Below the pieces are notes generated by a model, which was not told the DNA's origin, made no database searches, and saw nothing but the letters and a program-made list of their open reading frames with translations. A stretch of DNA of 34,948 nucleotides, from contig JAJYEE010000024.1 in the NCBI GenBank assembly GCA_021790335.1, forward strand, positions 1 through 34,948, read 5' to 3'. The stretch comes from Pseudomonadota bacterium (GTDB taxonomy: Bacteria; Pseudomonadota; Gammaproteobacteria; Acidiferrobacterales; UBA6901). Shown piece after piece: positions 33,168-34,948 of this stretch. Numbering within the stretch: the stretch's first letter is position 1; each line of letters opens with the position of its first letter. The position numbers and the translations under genes were made by a program.

Positions 33168-34676
33168 TTACTGCCCCCACGCCCGCGTCAGCACTTCGTA
33201 CTTCCTGACATCGGGTTTGACCGGGGACGCAACCGCCGGGCGTCGCGCTGCTCTTGCCAGCGGGTGCCCCGGTCTGCGCGCGGTTGCGCGTCGCACGCGG
33301 TTGCGCGCTTGCGGGATGCCCCGCAGGGCCACCACCGATGGGCTGGCGGCCGGCGGCGAAGGTCGCGACCGTGTCTGCAGCGCCGGCGCGGTGGCCGGGT
33401 AGGGTATCGGGGCCGCAGCCGGTACCAGGTGCGTGGGCGCCAGGCGCGGCGGCGCCACGCCCTGAGCGCGGCTGCCCGGTCTGACCACGTAGTAGAAGCC
33501 GACAACCAGTGCGATCGCCGTGACCGGCAGCACGCTCGCCATCATCAGCGTGCCGAGGCGTCGCAGATGCGAGGAAATCCGCGCACGCAGCGATGGTGCA
33601 GCGAAGGGTCCGGAACTGTCCGACGGGCGCTTCTCGGACGAACGGCGGCTCGATTCCACGTAGTGCGCCAGCACGGCGCGGTCCTTGTCCTTTCTGATCG
33701 CCTTGAGGCGCCGGTATGCACGCACGTGAATCATGCCGAGCTTGATCAGCGCGCTACGGAATTCGTGTGCGCTCTGAAAGCGCCTGTCAGGATCCTTGGC
33801 GATCGCCTTGAGGATGACGGACTCGAGTTCCTGGGGGATGTCAGGCTGTAGCGTCGACGGACGCGGCGGCTGTTCGTGCAGATGCGCATCCATGTACTCG
33901 TAGTCGCTCTGCTTGACGAAAGGCAGCCGTCCGGTGACCGCCTCGAACAGCGTGATCCCCAGGGTATATATGTCCGACCGGAAATCCGCATCCTTGCCCG
34001 TGATCTGCTCGGGCGATATGTACATCAGCGTTCCGATCATGGAGCCGCCCTGCGTCATCTCCTTGTTGTCGAGTATCTTGGCGACGCCGAAGTCCATGAG
34101 CTTGATCTCGTGGCTTCCGGTGATGAAGATGTTGCTGGGCTTCAGGTCGCGATGCACGATGCCCAGACGGTGGGCGCGTTCGACGCCGAGCAGTGCCTGC
34201 TCGAATACCCATACCGTGGTTGCAACCGATAGGCGGCCTTCGTTGTGCAGGCGCTGGGCGAGCGTCTGGCCCTCGATGTACTCCATGACGAGCACGAGGC
34301 TGCCGGACAGATCGAACAGCGAGTGGAGCGTAACGATGTTGGGTCCGTTCAGGCGCGCCTGCGCCTGCGCCTCGATGCGGAATCTCTGCAGGAATTCCTT
34401 GTTGCGGAACAGGTGCGGTGACAGCACCTTGAGGGCGACCGTGCGATCCAGCGTGGTGTCGTGGGCTTTGTATACGACGCCCATGCCACCCTCGCCGAGC
34501 TTGCTGATGATGAGATAGTTGCCCAGCGTCGCGCCAGGCTCGATGCCGTCGAGCAGGGTCTCTCCGAGACGGGTGCGCACGGATTCTCCGCCGAGAACCG
34601 CGGTCTTTGCGAAACCCACGGCACTTTGCGGCGTCTTGGCTCCCTGCCGGCCACGAACCAAGCGCAAATCGGACAT
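33168..34676 (-). CDS. Membrane-anchored Ser/Thr protein kinase (PknB-like, no PASTA)
   Basis: The 502-aa protein has a complete Hanks-type kinase domain at about 54-315. The Gly-rich loop is GEGGMGVVYK (61-70), the ATP lysine K83 in VALKVL and the helix-C glutamate E102. The catalytic loop is HRDLKPSN (175-182, D177), the metal site DFG is at 195-197 and SPE is at 221-223. A proposed membrane segment lies at 376-397 (GTLMMASVLPVTAIALVVGFYYVV partly). The outer part is rich in Pro, Ala and Arg, without PASTA or other sensor repeats. Substrates are unknown. No phosphatase or FHA gene is visible in the window. Upstream AAGGGGTG fits as a ribosome binding site for ATG 34674-34676. Confidence 0.93.
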   Translation of the reverse strand: MSDLRLVRGRQGAKTPQSAVGFAKTAVLGGESVRTRLGETLLDGIEPGATLGNYLIISKLGEGGMGVVYKAHDTTLDRTVALKVLSPHLFRNKEFLQRFRIEAQAQARLNGPNIVTLHSLFDLSGSLVLVMEYIEGQTLAQRLHNEGRLSVATTVWVFEQALLGVERAHRLGIVHRDLKPSNIFITGSHEIKLMDFGVAKILDNKEMTQGGSMIGTLMYISPEQITGKDADFRSDIYTLGITLFEAVTGRLPFVKQSDYEYMDAHLHEQPPRPSTLQPDIPQELESVILKAIAKDPDRRFQSAHEFRSALIKLGMIHVRAYRRLKAIRKDKDRAVLAHYVESSRRSSEKRPSDSSGPFAAPSLRARISSHLRRLGTLMMASVLPVTAIALVVGFYYVVRPGSRAQGVAPPRLAPTHLVPAAAPIPYPATAPALQTRSRPSPPAASPSVVALRGIPQARNRVRRATARRPGHPLARAARRPAVASPVKPDVRKYEVLTRAWGQ

Positions 34677-34822
34677 ACCTGACGCACCCCTTGATCAGCT
34701 ACGCATTTACTTCTTATATGGCCTGATCTTACTCCAGATCCGGTGTACCGGCCGGTGCGGGCTAGACGGAAGGGCAGGCCGAGCGGACAAACGGATATAT
34801 TGCGCGATCAAAGACTTGGCGC

Positions 34823-34948
34823 TTACCGCTGGAACTTCGTCGACGTCGTGGCCGGCTGGCGCGGCACGATGGTGAAGCTCACCTCGGCGCGGGCGAGCGG
34901 GACGCTGAAGCGTTCACCGCGGCGGCGGAAAGCGAGCTTGCTCACGAT
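34823..34948 (-). CDS. Possible C-terminal end of a leftward gene cut by the window edge
   Basis: A leftward frame is open from the window edge to a TAA at 34823-34825, giving 41 residues ending in SFTIVPRQPATTSTKFQR. I do not recognise the family. In GC-rich DNA a 42-codon open stretch is weak evidence, so this is a tentative call. If real, it lies upstream of the kinase on the same strand, 146 nt away, and could be its operon partner. Confidence 0.3.
   Translation of the reverse strand: MVSKLAFRRRGERFSVPLARAEVSFTIVPRQPATTSTKFQR

Overview
The window is GC-rich chromosomal DNA, most likely from a gammaproteobacterium. The order pcnB-folK-deoxynucleoside kinase-panBC, the linear block queA-tgt-yajC-secDF, and glyA-nrdR-ribD-ribE are typical of that class. 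A polyglucose cluster built on GH57 enzymes, together with ACR3/ArsC arsenic resistance, suggests a free-living, possibly chemolithotrophic lineage of the Chromatiales/Acidiferrobacterales kind. That taxonomic guess is inference only.

Layout. (1) 1-2042: the end of a decayed genomic island. It holds a frameshifted radC relic, a tyrosine integrase and an intact tRNA-Glu(CUC), with the integrase facing away from the 3' end of the tRNA, as in tRNA-targeted islands. (2) 2160-6986: pcnB, folK, a deoxynucleoside kinase, panB and panC are tightly packed with overlapping starts and stops. panD follows after a 213-nt gap with its own promoter. (3) 6987-9592: a stretch with no recognisable gene, then a leftward arsR-arsC-acr3 operon with an AT-rich palindrome in front of arsR. 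(4) 9934-23036: a polyglucose (glycogen) cluster. It contains glk, a GH57 branching enzyme, a DUF4912 protein with a Rho-N/SAP-like head and a histone-H1-like linker, a 73-aa conserved protein, glgA, glgC, a second GH57 enzyme, malQ and glgP. (5) 23152-29208: tRNA-Leu(CAA), then queA and tgt (queuosine in tRNA), then yajC-secD-secF (Sec translocon accessory complex). (6) 29436-33142: glyA, nrdR, ribD and ribE. (7) 33168-34948: a leftward membrane Ser/Thr protein kinase and, at the edge, the possible end of another leftward gene.

How the genes work together. Glk makes glucose-6-phosphate. GlgC makes ADP-glucose, GlgA polymerises it and the GH57 branching enzyme introduces alpha-1,6 branches. 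GlgP, MalQ and probably the second GH57 protein break down or remodel the polymer. No GH13 branching or debranching enzyme is present in the window. PanB, PanC and PanD together supply pantothenate. ArsC reduces arsenate and ACR3 exports the arsenite, under ArsR control.

Most interesting observations: a probable AUU start codon for pcnB, matching the unusual start reported for E. coli pcnB; the DUF4912/H1-like protein in the glycogen cluster; the radC relic whose catalytic motif is destroyed between two compensating frameshifts; and several strong hairpins and repeats in intergenic DNA. I did not find a defence system, a CRISPR array or a clearly new multi-gene system. The least explained parts are the DUF4912/73-aa pair with its divergent control region, the 7014-7469 orphan stretch and the kinase.
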